A stretch of DNA of 64,000 nt, from the NCBI RefSeq assembly GCF_900591205.1, contig NZ_UUPU01000085.1:1-64000 (forward strand). Direction: 5' to 3'. Of the stretch, positions 34,237-42,949 are shown one piece after another (position 1 is the stretch's first letter; the number at the start of each line of letters is the position of its first letter). Below the pieces are notes generated by a model. The model searched no databases and was not told the origin of the DNA. It saw only the letters and a list, made by a program, of their open reading frames with translations. The translations under genes and the position numbers were made by a program. The stretch is from Pseudomonas viridiflava. GTDB lineage: Bacteria; Pseudomonadota; Gammaproteobacteria; Pseudomonadales; Pseudomonadaceae.

Positions 34237-35133
34237 GTGAAAGCCCGATCCGATGAGCTACAGATCTTCGTCAGCGTGATTGAGTGCGGCTCGATTTCCG
34301 CGGCGGCGGAGCAGGTCGGGCAGACGCCATCGGCGGTCAGCCGCACCTTGTCGCGCCTGGAAGCCAAGCTCGACACCACGCTGATCAACCGCACCACGCG
34401 GCGCATGGACCTGACCGAGGAGGGCAAGTACTTCTTCGAACAGGCCAAGGTGATCCTGGCGCAGATGGAGGAGCTGGAAGAGCGCCTGTCGTCACGCCAG
34501 AAAAAACCCGCCGGGCGCCTGCGCATCAATGCTGCCGTGCCCTTTATGCTGCATGGGATCGTGCCGTACATCGCCGAATTTCGCCACTTGTACCCGGACA
34601 TTCAGCTGGAACTGAACAGTGACGACTTGATCATCGACCTGCTGGAGCAGAGCACCGACATTGCGATTCGCATCGGTGCCCTGGCCGATTCCACCTTGCA
34701 TGCCCGCTCCCTGGGCTGTACGCCGCTGCACATCCTCGCCAGCCCTGACTACCTCAAGCAATTCGGCACGCCGTCTACGGTGGCCGAGTTGGCGGACCAC
34801 ACCTTGTTGGGCTTCACCCAAACCGAGACCCTCAACCATTGGCCGCTGCGCCATGTGGAAGGCGACCGCTGGCTGATCCAGCCGAGCATTGCCGCTTCCA
34901 GCGGCGAAACCCTGCGCCAGCTGGCGCTGGAAGGACAGGGCATTTGCTGCTTGTCCAACTTCATGACCATCGAAGACATCAACGCCGGGCGCCTGGTGCC
35001 GGTGCTGGAAGCCTACAACAGCGGCTATCGCCAGCCGATCCACGCGGTGTTCTACCGCAACTCGCAATTGTCGCTGCGCATCCAGTGCTTCCTGGACTTC
35101 ATTCAGGCCAAGCTGGTGCGGTACGCCTGCTGA
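34237..35133 (+). CDS. LysR-family transcriptional regulator (CrgA-like)
   Basis: 298 residues. The helix-turn-helix is about residues 17-36 (SISAAAEQVGQTPSAVSRTL). The effector-binding domain has the CrgA/AaeR-type block AVPFMLHGIVPYIAEFRHLYP and the later GETLRQLALEGQGICCLSNF. It starts 30 bp after mdaB in the same direction, and CrgA in Neisseria also adjoins mdaB, so regulation of mdaB is plausible. A GAGGACC ribosome binding site precedes the ATG. Confidence 0.88.
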   Translation: MKARSDELQIFVSVIECGSISAAAEQVGQTPSAVSRTLSRLEAKLDTTLINRTTRRMDLTEEGKYFFEQAKVILAQMEELEERLSSRQKKPAGRLRINAAVPFMLHGIVPYIAEFRHLYPDIQLELNSDDLIIDLLEQSTDIAIRIGALADSTLHARSLGCTPLHILASPDYLKQFGTPSTVAELADHTLLGFTQTETLNHWPLRHVEGDRWLIQPSIAASSGETLRQLALEGQGICCLSNFMTIEDINAGRLVPVLEAYNSGYRQPIHAVFYRNSQLSLRIQCFLDFIQAKLVRYAC

Positions 35134-35236
35134 TTCGTGACCGGCGCGCAAGATTGAATTGGGCAACAGGGTCTTATTCGACAGGGATGGGGCCTTGATA
35201 CTGGGCCCATCACTTACCCAGTCAGGAGCACCCTCC

Positions 35237-36130
35237 ATGAACGTATTCGTCACCGGCGCCGCAGGCTTTATCGGCGGCTCCATTGCCACTGGCCTGGTCA
35301 AGGCCGGCCATCGCGTCACCGGGCTGGTACGCAGCGCCGATCAAGCCGCTGAAATGAGCGCACTGGGCATCACCCCGGTGATCGGCAGCCTCGACGACAG
35401 CGCCGTATTGACCGAGCAGGCACAGAAGGCCGATGCGGTGATCAACGCCGCAAGCAGCGATCATCGCGGCGCCGTGGAAACCTTGCTGGCCGCCTTGAAC
35501 GGTTCGAACAAGCCGTTCCTGCACACCAGCGGCTCGAGCATTGTCGGCGACGCGTCGGGCGGCAAGGCCAGCGATGTCATCTACTTCGAAGACAACCTGC
35601 CGGCGCCGACCGTCGACAAGGCTGCCCGCGTGGCCATCGACAACCTGATCCTGGCCGCCGCCCAGGATGGCGTGAATTCGGCAGTGATCTGCAACACCCT
35701 GATTTACGGCCACAGCCTGGGCGTGAAACGTGACAGCGTGCAATTGCCACGTTTGCTCAAGCAGGCGCGCAAGAGTGGGGTGGTGCGCCATGTGGGGACC
35801 GGCCAGAACATCTGGTCCAACGTGCATATCGAAGACGTGGTGGCGCTGTACCTGCTGGCGCTGACCCAGAATGTACCGGGCACGTTCTACTTTGTGGAAA
35901 GCAGCGAAGCGGCGTTTATCGACATGACCACGGCCATCGCCGAGGCCCTGAACCTGGGCAAGCCGCAGGATTGGCCGTTGGATGAGGCTGAAGCCGAGTG
36001 GGGCTATGAAATGGCCAACTATGGCCTGGGCTCCAACAGCCGGGTGCGCGGCAAGCATGCCCGTGAGTTGCTGGGCTGGGCGCCGCAGCGGACGTCGGTG
36101 GTGGAGTGGATTCGTCACGAGATGGTGTGA
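35237..36130 (+). CDS. NAD(P)-dependent epimerase/dehydratase family protein
   Basis: 297 residues from ATG 35237, with CAGGAG upstream. The N-terminal Rossmann motif GAAGFIGG is at residues 7-14 (extended short-chain dehydrogenase type, NmrA/epimerase-like). A Ser/Thr-rich active region LHTSGSSIVGD lies near 95, but the usual YxxxK is not obvious, so catalysis is uncertain. The C-terminal motif RGKHARELLGWAPQR is typical of epimerase tails. The last 15 codons are duplicated 241 bp downstream (see the tandem repeat). Its substrate is unknown. Confidence 0.83.
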   Translation: MNVFVTGAAGFIGGSIATGLVKAGHRVTGLVRSADQAAEMSALGITPVIGSLDDSAVLTEQAQKADAVINAASSDHRGAVETLLAALNGSNKPFLHTSGSSIVGDASGGKASDVIYFEDNLPAPTVDKAARVAIDNLILAAAQDGVNSAVICNTLIYGHSLGVKRDSVQLPRLLKQARKSGVVRHVGTGQNIWSNVHIEDVVALYLLALTQNVPGTFYFVESSEAAFIDMTTAIAEALNLGKPQDWPLDEAEAEWGYEMANYGLGSNSRVRGKHARELLGWAPQRTSVVEWIRHEMV

Positions 36131-36566
36131 CACCCACCCTGTGACGAGCGGGCTTGCCCGCGTTGGGCTGCGCAGCAGCCCCAATAAAAACGCCGGGTTC
36201 TTTCAAAAAGAACGCGGCGTCTGAGTTCAGGGCCGCTTCGCGCCCCAACGCGGGCAAGCCCGCTCGCCACAGGTGGTTGTGGGCCTTGAAAATCTGGCGC
36301 CACCCACTGCAATTCCGTACCGTTCGCAGCGGACGTCGGTAGTGGAGTGGATTCGCAACGAGAGGGTGTGACGCCCACCCTGTGGCGAGCGGGCTTGCCC
36401 GCGTTGGGCTGCGTAGCAGCCCCAATAAAAACGCCGGGTTCTTTCAAAAAGAACACGGCGTCTGAGTTCAGGGCCGCTTCGCGCCCCAACGCGGGCAAGC
36501 CCGCTCGCCACAGGTGGTTGTGGGCCTTGAAAATCTGGCGCCACCCACTGCAATTCCGTACCATTC
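36085..36566. repeat. 241-bp tandem duplication with the 3' end of the epimerase gene and a REP doublet
   Basis: Two head-to-tail copies, 36085-36325 and 36326-36566, are offset by exactly 241 bp and differ at roughly nine positions. Each copy contains the last 15 codons of the epimerase gene, its stop, a REP doublet (GTG[A/G]CGAGCGGGCTTGCCC with its inverse arm), and CTGAGTTCAGGGCCGC and GGTGGTTGTGGGCCTTGAAA. The second copy of the gene end (36326-36371, reading RTSVVEWIRNERV then stop) is a non-functional fragment. Confidence 0.95.
36326..36371 (+). pseudogene. Duplicated 3' fragment of the epimerase gene
   Basis: Fifteen codons ending with a stop, repeating the end of the gene at 35237-36130 with three changed residues (H to N, M to R and a silent set). 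It has no start and is a by-product of the 241-bp duplication. Confidence 0.85.
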
Positions 36567-36599
36567 CTCGTCTTATCCCCCGCAACTCCCTGGTATCTC

Positions 36600-38045
36600 A
36601 TGAACCTCACCCGTCTGCGCGCCGACGCTCTGGCCGGCCTCACCACGTCTTTCGCGTTGCTGCCCGAATGCATCGCCTTTGCCCTGGTGGCCCACCTCAA
36701 CCCGCTGATGGGGCTCTACGGCGCCTTTATCATCTGCACCCTCACCGCGTTGTTCGGCGGCCGACCCGGGATGGTCTCGGGGGCGGCGGGCTCGATGGCG
36801 GTGGTGATCGTCGCGCTGGTGGTGCAGCACGGCGTGGAATATTTGCTGGCCACAGTGCTGCTGGGCGGGCTGATCATGGTCGCGTTCGGCCTGCTGCGCC
36901 TGGGCAAGCTGGTGCGCATGGTGCCGCACCCAGTGATGCTGGGGTTCGTCAACGGCCTGGCGATCATCATTGCCCTGGCGCAATTGGAGCATTTCAAGAA
37001 CGGTGAGCACTGGCTCAGCGGCACGCCGCTGTATGTGATGAGCGCGCTGGTGCTGGTGACCATGGCCATCGTCTACCTGCTGCCGCGCATCACCCGCGCC
37101 GTACCGCCCGCGTTGGTGGCAATCCTGGGTGTTGGCCTGGCGGTGTACTTGCTCGGCCTGCCGACCCGCACCCTCGGCGACATGGCCCATATCGCCGGTG
37201 GCCTGCCGACGTTCGCGCTGCCGCAGATCCCCTGGACCCTGGAAACCCTGGGCATCATCGCGCCCTATGCGTTTCTGATGGCCATGGTCGGGTTGCTGGA
37301 AACCTTGCTGACCCTGAACCTCACCGACGAAATCACCGAAACCCGTGGCTACCCTGACCGCGAAAGCGTGGCCCTGGGCGCGGCGAATATGGTCTCGGGT
37401 CTGTTCGGTGGCATGGGCGGTTGCGCGATGATCGGGCAAACCGTGATCAACCTCAGCTCCGGCGGGCGCGGGCGTTTCTCCGGGGTGTTTGCCGGGGTGA
37501 TGATCCTGTTGTTCATTCTGTTCCTGTCACCGCTGATCGAGCGGATTCCGCTGGCGGCGCTGGTGGGCGTGATGTTCGTGGTGTCTCAGCAGACCTTCGC
37601 CTGGGCGTCGCTGCGGGTGATCAACAAAGTGCCGCTCAATGACGTGCTGGTGATTATCGCGGTGACCGTCATCACCGTGTTCACCGACCTGGCCACGGCG
37701 GTGCTGTGCGGGATTGTGATCGCAGCGTTGAATTTCGCCTGGCAACAAGCGCGGGAGCTGTACGCGGATGAGCATCTGGAAGCCGATGGCAGCAAGCTCT
37801 ATCGCCTGCATGGCACGTTGTTCTTCGCCTCGACCACGCCGTTTTTGAACCAGTTCGACCCGGCCAATGACCCGGCCCAGGTGACGCTGGATTGCCGTCA
37901 TCTGAGCTTTGTTGACTACTCGGCGATTGCCGCGCTGATGACCTTGCGCGAGCGCTACAGCAAGGCCGGCAAGCACCTGCGGGTGCTGCACTTGTCGGAG
38001 CGCTGCAAGAAGCTGCTCAAGCGTGCTCGGGTGCATCACGACTGA
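36600..38045 (+). CDS. SulP-family anion transporter with STAS domain
   Basis: 481 residues. About twelve membrane segments are followed by a cytoplasmic STAS domain (about 395-475, with LDCRHLSFVDYSAIAALMTL). SulP signatures are seen early (DALAGLTTSFALLPECIAFALVAHLNPLMGLYGAF) and in the centre (ETRGYPDRESVALGAANMVSGLFGGMGGCAMIGQTVINLSSGGRGRFSG). The family imports sulfate, bicarbonate, dicarboxylates or other anions; the substrate is not deducible. This gene begins 33 bp after the duplicated block, which therefore sits in its promoter region. Confidence 0.88.
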   Translation: MNLTRLRADALAGLTTSFALLPECIAFALVAHLNPLMGLYGAFIICTLTALFGGRPGMVSGAAGSMAVVIVALVVQHGVEYLLATVLLGGLIMVAFGLLRLGKLVRMVPHPVMLGFVNGLAIIIALAQLEHFKNGEHWLSGTPLYVMSALVLVTMAIVYLLPRITRAVPPALVAILGVGLAVYLLGLPTRTLGDMAHIAGGLPTFALPQIPWTLETLGIIAPYAFLMAMVGLLETLLTLNLTDEITETRGYPDRESVALGAANMVSGLFGGMGGCAMIGQTVINLSSGGRGRFSGVFAGVMILLFILFLSPLIERIPLAALVGVMFVVSQQTFAWASLRVINKVPLNDVLVIIAVTVITVFTDLATAVLCGIVIAALNFAWQQARELYADEHLEADGSKLYRLHGTLFFASTTPFLNQFDPANDPAQVTLDCRHLSFVDYSAIAALMTLRERYSKAGKHLRVLHLSERCKKLLKRARVHHD

Positions 38046-38050
38046 TTAAG

Positions 38051-38088
38051 CACCTGTGTTGAGGGAGCAAGCTCCCTCGCCACAGGTG
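38051..38088. terminator. Long hairpin after the SulP gene
   Basis: CACCTGTG-TT-GAGGGAGC-AA-GCTCCCTCGCCACAGGTG forms an almost perfect stem between the convergent SulP and LprI-like genes. The core GAGGGAGC/GCTCCCTC is REP related. No T tract follows, so it more likely stabilises messages or terminates weakly. Confidence 0.55.
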
Positions 38089-38102
38089 GGTGCCTTCCTG
38101 GG

Positions 38103-38483
38103 TTATGGCCCTACCAGGTCTTCGAGTTCCTGGGCGCGGGTCTGGGTCATGTCCAGCACACAGCCGGAGCCGTTGACTTGGTCGATGGTGCCGCCGGTGG
38201 CCGAGCCTGCGAAGGCGCAATTGGCGTTACGGTATTTTATCCACAGGCGCTGCACGTCCTGCAGTTGTTGCTTGCGCGCACCTTCCTGGGCGGCGAGGGC
38301 GGTTTTGTAAGCGCGGTTCAGGCGGTCGTCCTGCACCTTGGCTTCCTTGGCGTTGCAACTGACCATGTCGGCGGTGGTGTTGGCGCCGTCCATGCATTTT
38401 TTCAACGCCGCGTTATCGGCGGCCGAAGCGGCGCCGCACAAGGCTAGAAGCAGGGCGCCGGCGGTGAGGGAGGTGCGAATCAT
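38103..38483 (-). CDS. LprI-like periplasmic protein (DUF1311)
   Basis: 126 residues from ATG 38483. A signal peptide (MIRTSLTAGALLLALCGAASA, cleavage about residue 21) is followed by the LprI/DUF1311 pattern: four cysteines and KVQDDRLNRAYKTAL near residue 52, then QLQDVQRLWIKYRNANCAFAG near residue 76. Family members include lysozyme inhibitors, and many are of unknown role. It is periplasmic by prediction. The longer upstream frame has no signal and is rejected. Confidence 0.85.
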   Translation of the reverse strand: MIRTSLTAGALLLALCGAASAADNAALKKCMDGANTTADMVSCNAKEAKVQDDRLNRAYKTALAAQEGARKQQLQDVQRLWIKYRNANCAFAGSATGGTIDQVNGSGCVLDMTQTRAQELEDLVGP

Positions 38484-38648
38484 GGTCGATTTTCCTGGGC
38501 ATGAGTGGATGCGCCTTCTATGACTCGATGGCTGTGGTTGAGTTTCCGACATCCGCCGATCTTCATGTAAGAACACCCCCCGAATTTTCATCCGCTGCTG
38601 TCGGGCATGTCCGAACGCGACGGCGCTTATCTGTGGGCGAAAATTACT

Positions 38649-38665
38649 TTCATAAAAATTGAAAA
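38649..38665. promoter_or_regulatory. Candidate RpiR operator upstream of the GntP-type permease gene
   Basis: TTTCA-TAAAAAT-TGAAA is a perfect 5-bp-armed inverted repeat in AT-rich DNA, 67 bp before the permease start. RpiR-family proteins bind similar GAAA/TTTC palindromes, and such a regulator is encoded downstream. Confidence 0.4.
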
Positions 38666-38731
38666 TGCTCATCGGTAATGATTTATGAGTTTCACAACCA
38701 ATTCGACGTGACCCTTTCCGAGGAGTACCGC

Positions 38732-40081
38732 ATGGCCGCATCACCGGGCTTTGGGCTGTTGGCATACGCTGCCATCGCCATCATTGCATTGATCGTGCTG
38801 ATCGCACGTTACCGACTCAACCCGTTTATCGTCATCACGCTGGTGTCCATCGGCCTGGCGCTGATGGCCGGCATGCCGGCAGACACCATCATGGGCTCCT
38901 ACGAGGCAGGCGTCGGTAAAACCCTGGGGCATATCGCCCTGGTGGTGGCGCTGGGCACCATGCTCGGCAAGATGATGGCCGAGTCCGGCGGCGCCGAGCA
39001 GGTGGCGCGCACGCTGATCAACCGCTTCGGCGAGCGCAATGCGCACTGGGCCATGGTGTGCATCGCGTTTCTGGTGGGGCTGCCGCTGTTTTTCGAGGTC
39101 GGTTTTGTGTTGCTGGTGCCGATCGCCTTTACCGTGGCGCGGCGCGTAGGCGTGTCGATCCTGATGGTCGGCCTGCCGATGGTCGCCGGTTTGTCGGTGG
39201 TGCATGCGCTGGTGCCACCGCACCCGGCGGCGATGATGGCGGTGCTGGCGTATAACGCGTCGGTCGGGCAAACCGTGCTGTACGCGATCCTGATCGGTAT
39301 TCCTACGGCGATTATCGCCGGCCCCTTGTACGCCAAGTTCATCGTGCCGCGCATTCACCTGCCGGCGCAGAACCCGCTGGAACGCCAGTTCATCGACCGC
39401 GAACCGCGCAGCCGTCTGCCGAGTTTTGCGCTGACCATGGGCACCATTCTGTTGCCGGTGGTGCTGATGATGATCGGCGGTTGGGCCAATGTGATCTCCA
39501 CGCCGGGCAGCGGTTTTAACCAGTTCCTGCTGTTTATCGGCAACTCGGTGATCGCGCTGCTGGTGGCAACCCTGGTGAGCTTTTGGACCCTGGGCCTGGC
39601 GCAAGGCTTCAATCGTGAGTCGATCCTCAGGTTCACCAATGAATGCCTGGCGCCGACGGCGAGTATCACCTTGCTGGTGGGGGCTGGCGGTGGCCTGAAC
39701 CGGATTCTGGTGGATGCGGGTGTAACCCATGAAATCCTTGGCCTGGCCCATGCGTTTCACCTGTCGCCGTTGGTGATGGGCTGGCTGTTCGCTGCGTTGA
39801 TGCGGATCGCCACCGGCTCGGCCACGGTGGCGATGACCACCGCATCGGGTGTGGTCGCACCGGTGGCGATGGGCCTGGGTTATCCACACCCCGAGTTGCT
39901 GGTGCTGGCCACCGGTGCGGGCTCGGTGATCTTTTCCCACGTGAATGACGGCGGCTTCTGGCTGATCAAGGAATACTTCAATATGACGGTCATCCAGACC
40001 TTCAAGACCTGGACCGTGCTGGAGACTTTGATTTCGGTGGTCGCGTTCGGTCTGACTTATGGTCTTTCCTGTATTTTGTAA
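38732..40081 (+). CDS. GntP-family permease
   Basis: 449 residues from ATG 38732, which follows GAGGAGT. About twelve transmembrane segments. The GntP signature region includes ALGTMLGKMMAESGGAEQVA near residue 82 and a second half containing GGGLNRILVDAGVT and FSHVNDGGFWLIKEY (the conserved SHVNDGGFW). Family members import gluconate, D-serine or similar. Next to a D-aminoacylase and an RpiR regulator, a D-amino acid or N-acyl derivative is a plausible substrate; that is inference. Confidence 0.9.
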   Translation: MAASPGFGLLAYAAIAIIALIVLIARYRLNPFIVITLVSIGLALMAGMPADTIMGSYEAGVGKTLGHIALVVALGTMLGKMMAESGGAEQVARTLINRFGERNAHWAMVCIAFLVGLPLFFEVGFVLLVPIAFTVARRVGVSILMVGLPMVAGLSVVHALVPPHPAAMMAVLAYNASVGQTVLYAILIGIPTAIIAGPLYAKFIVPRIHLPAQNPLERQFIDREPRSRLPSFALTMGTILLPVVLMMIGGWANVISTPGSGFNQFLLFIGNSVIALLVATLVSFWTLGLAQGFNRESILRFTNECLAPTASITLLVGAGGGLNRILVDAGVTHEILGLAHAFHLSPLVMGWLFAALMRIATGSATVAMTTASGVVAPVAMGLGYPHPELLVLATGAGSVIFSHVNDGGFWLIKEYFNMTVIQTFKTWTVLETLISVVAFGLTYGLSCIL

Positions 40082-40094
40082 CCCCGGAGCCCCC

Positions 40095-40955
40095 ATGGAC
40101 ATCCTCTACCAGATCCGCGCACGCCAGGATTCCTTCAGCGCCGGCGAAGGGCGTATCGCCAAGCTGATGCTCGATGATGTGGGCTTTGCCGCGTCGGCCA
40201 GCCTGGAAGCGTTGTCGCAACGCGCCGAGGTGAGCACGGCGACCTTGTCGCGTTTTGCGCGCAGTGTGGGTTGCCGAGACCTGCGCGATCTGCGCCTGCA
40301 ACTGGCCCAGGCCAGTGGCGTCGGCAGCCGTTTCCTCGACCCGGCGGGCAAGCCTGAACAGTCGGCGTTTCACCGGCAGATTCTGGGTGACATCGAAGCC
40401 ACGTTGCGCCAGCACCTGTCGGGCTTCAATCAAGCCAGCTTTGTCGATGCGGTGAACCTGTTGGGCAAGGCGCGGATGATCCACGCGTTCGGCATGGGCG
40501 GCCCTTCGAGCTTGTGCAGTGACGAGTTGCAAGTGCGCCTGGTACGTCTGGGTTACCCGATCGCCGCCAGCCATGACCCGGTAATGATGCGTGTCACGGC
40601 GGCCACATTAGGCCCGGAGCACGCGTTGATCGTGTGTTCGTTGACCGGCCTCACGCCCGAACTGTTGGACGTGGTTGCGCTTGCCCGCAACTACGATGCG
40701 CGCATTGTCGCGATCACCCTGGCCGACTCGCCCTTGGCCGAACTGGCGGATGTACTGCTGCCGCTGCAACCGGCCGAAACCAGTTTTATCTACAAACCCA
40801 CCGCGGCGCGCTACGGCATGCTGCTGGCCATCGACCTGCTTGCCACCGAGCTGGCGCTGGCCCTGCCGGACGACAACCAGGAACGCCTGCGCCGGATCAA
40901 GCTGGCGCTGGATGATTATCGCGGCGGCCCTGACAGCCTGCCGCTTGGAGACTGA
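40095..40955 (+). CDS. RpiR/MurR-family transcriptional regulator
   Basis: 286 residues from ATG 40095. The N-terminal HTH_6 domain (about 1-75) contains SASLEALSQRAEVSTATLSRFARSVGC. The C-terminal SIS domain (about 120-250) contains ARMIHAFGMGGPSSLCSDEL and IVCSLTGLTPELLDVV, which in relatives binds phosphorylated sugars. In D-aminoacylase loci it probably senses a D-amino acid derivative. It lies 13 bp after the permease gene and its stop is 1 bp before the deacylase start, so one operon. Confidence 0.9.
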   Translation: MDILYQIRARQDSFSAGEGRIAKLMLDDVGFAASASLEALSQRAEVSTATLSRFARSVGCRDLRDLRLQLAQASGVGSRFLDPAGKPEQSAFHRQILGDIEATLRQHLSGFNQASFVDAVNLLGKARMIHAFGMGGPSSLCSDELQVRLVRLGYPIAASHDPVMMRVTAATLGPEHALIVCSLTGLTPELLDVVALARNYDARIVAITLADSPLAELADVLLPLQPAETSFIYKPTAARYGMLLAIDLLATELALALPDDNQERLRRIKLALDDYRGGPDSLPLGD

Positions 40956-40956
40956 T

Positions 40957-42420
40957 ATGAAGTACGACACGCTGATTCGCCAGGCGCTGATCATTGATGG
41001 CAGCAACACCCCGGGCTATATCGCTGACGTCGGTGTGCGCGGTGGACGCATCACGAAAATCGGCGACCTGTCGGCTGCGCAGGCCGAGCATGAACTCCAA
41101 GCGCAGGGCCGCGTATTGGCCCCTGGTTTTATCGACGTGCACACCCACGATGACACGGTGGTGATTCGCCATCCGCAGATGCTGCCCAAGCTCAGCCAGG
41201 GCGTGACCACAGTGATTGTCGGCAACTGCGGCATCAGTGCTTCGCCGGTGAGTTTGCGCCGTGACCCGCCGGACCCGATGAACCTGTTGGGCACGCGTGA
41301 TGCGTTCGCCTATCCGCGCTTCGCCGACTACCGCGCCGCCGTGGAAAGCGCCCACCCGGCGGTCAATGTCGCGGCGTTGATCGGCCATACGGCGCTGCGC
41401 AGCAACCATATGGACGACCTGCACCGCACTGCCACGCCGGATGAAATCGCCGCCATGCGCGTGCAGTTGCACGAGAGCCTGGAGGATGGCGCCCTCGGTT
41501 TATCCACCGGCCTGGCCTACGCCAGCGCGTTCAACGCCGAGACCGATGAAGTGCTGCAACTGAGTGAGGAACTGACGGCGTACGGCGCGGTGTACACCAC
41601 GCATTTGCGCAGCGAGTTCGAGCCGGTACTGGAGGCGATGGATGAGGCGTTCCTGATCGGCCGGCACGCCAGGGCGCCGGTGATCATTTCCCACCTCAAG
41701 TGTGCCGGCGCCGGTAACTGGGGGCGCAGTCCGCAGCTGCTGGCGGCGCTGGAGCTGGCGGCGCAAACCCATCCGGTGGGGTGTGATTGCTATCCCTATG
41801 CGGCCAGCTCTTCGACGCTGGATCTCAAGCAAGTCACCGATGCGTTCCGGATCACCATCACGTGGTCGACCCCGCACCCGCAAGTCGGCGGGCGCGACTT
41901 GCAGGACATTGCCGCCGAGTGGGACGTGTCGCTGCTGGACGCAGCACGCCGCCTGCAACCGGCGGGGGCGGTGTACTACGGGATGGATGAAGCGGATGTG
42001 CGCCGCATCCTCGCGCACCCGCTGTCGATGGTGGGCTCGGATGGGTTGCCGGAGGATCCGTTCCCGCACCCGCGCTTATGGGGCGCGTTTCCACGGGTGC
42101 TGGGGCATTTCAGCCGCGATGTGGGGTTGTTCCCGTTGCACACGGCGGTGCACAAGATGACCGGGCTGTCGGCGGCGCGTTTTGGTCTGGCAGAACGCGG
42201 GGAGATTCGTGAAGGGCACTGGGCTGACCTGGTATTGTTCGACCCGTTGCGCGTGCGCGACGTGGCGGATTTCAAAGCACCGCAGCGGGCTGCTGAAGGG
42301 ATTGATGGCGTGTGGGTCAACGGGGTGTTGAGCTACAGCGAGGGGCAGGCCAATGGTCAGCGGCCGGGGCGGTTCCTGGCGCGCAGTGGGGATTTGCGGC
42401 GCGGGTTTTGGTCTTTATAG
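40957..42420 (+). CDS. N-acyl-D-amino-acid deacylase (D-aminoacylase)
   Basis: 487 residues from ATG 40957. It is an amidohydrolase-superfamily enzyme that hydrolyses N-acyl-D-amino acids to D-amino acid and fatty or acetic acid. The metal site is preserved: HTH at 62-64 (GFIDVHTHDD), C91 in GNCGISASP, H216 in TTHLRSEF, H246 in SHLKCAG and the general base D362 in MVGSDG. The C-terminal WADLVLFDP and the closing HxRxG-like features are typical. It belongs to the permease-RpiR-deacylase operon. Known enzymes of this kind use D-Met, D-Glu or D-Asp derivatives; the substrate here is not resolved. Confidence 0.93.
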   Translation: MKYDTLIRQALIIDGSNTPGYIADVGVRGGRITKIGDLSAAQAEHELQAQGRVLAPGFIDVHTHDDTVVIRHPQMLPKLSQGVTTVIVGNCGISASPVSLRRDPPDPMNLLGTRDAFAYPRFADYRAAVESAHPAVNVAALIGHTALRSNHMDDLHRTATPDEIAAMRVQLHESLEDGALGLSTGLAYASAFNAETDEVLQLSEELTAYGAVYTTHLRSEFEPVLEAMDEAFLIGRHARAPVIISHLKCAGAGNWGRSPQLLAALELAAQTHPVGCDCYPYAASSSTLDLKQVTDAFRITITWSTPHPQVGGRDLQDIAAEWDVSLLDAARRLQPAGAVYYGMDEADVRRILAHPLSMVGSDGLPEDPFPHPRLWGAFPRVLGHFSRDVGLFPLHTAVHKMTGLSAARFGLAERGEIREGHWADLVLFDPLRVRDVADFKAPQRAAEGIDGVWVNGVLSYSEGQANGQRPGRFLARSGDLRRGFWSL

Positions 42421-42449
42421 TGGGCGCTCTTTTAGACGGAGCGGTTGCC

Positions 42450-42818
42450 ATGCACTTAGGAAAAGTCATCCCCATTTTGCGGATTTTCGACGAGGTTAAA
42501 GCGTTGGAATTCTATGTCGACTTCCTGGGGTTCAAGGTCGATTGGCAGCACCGTTTCGAGGCGAATTTCCCGTTGTATCTGCAGGTGTCGTTGGGCGAGT
42601 GCGTGCTGCATTTGTCCGAGCATCATGGCGATGCTTCGCCCGGGTCGGCGCTGCGGATTCAGGCGCACGGGGTTGACGCGTATCAGCAGCAGTTGCTGGC
42701 CAAGGATTACCGCTACGCCAAGCCTGGTGTTGAAGAAACGCCCTGGGGCTCGCGGGAGATGAGCATCAGCGATCCGTTTGGGAATCGGCTGGTGTTTGTC
42801 GAGGAAGGCGAGGGCTGA
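42450..42818 (+). CDS. Glyoxalase/bleomycin-resistance-fold protein
   Basis: 122 residues from ATG 42450. A VOC-fold domain: LRIFDEVKALEFYVDFLGF at the start, LHLSEHHGDASPG in the middle and SISDPFGNRLVFVE at the end. This arrangement is like the bleomycin-resistance subfamily (metal binding uncertain). It follows the deacylase by 29 bp on the same strand and is probably co-transcribed. A terminator follows. Function in the D-amino-acid cassette is not known. Confidence 0.85.
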   Translation: MHLGKVIPILRIFDEVKALEFYVDFLGFKVDWQHRFEANFPLYLQVSLGECVLHLSEHHGDASPGSALRIQAHGVDAYQQQLLAKDYRYAKPGVEETPWGSREMSISDPFGNRLVFVEEGEG

Positions 42819-42836
42819 AAGGCAAATCGCAGGCAA

Positions 42837-42870
42837 TAAAAAACCGCCTTGGTAGGGCGGTTTTTTTTGC
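42837..42870 (+). terminator. Rho-independent terminator after the glyoxalase gene
   Basis: AAAAAACCGCC-TTGGTA-GGGCGGTTTTTTTT, a compact hairpin with A and T tracts on both sides. Confidence 0.93.
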
Positions 42871-42908
42871 AAGCCCAGTGAGTGGCTGCGGTTGCTATAT
42901 CTATACGT

Positions 42909-42936
42909 GTGGCGAGGGCGCGAGCTCCCTCGCCAC
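42909..42936. repeat. Short REP-like palindrome
   Basis: GTGGCGAGGG faces CCCTCGCCAC around CGCGAGCT, a short REP-family hairpin just after the chemoreceptor gene on the minus strand. Confidence 0.7.
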
Positions 42937-42949
42937 GGTGATAGCGGTT

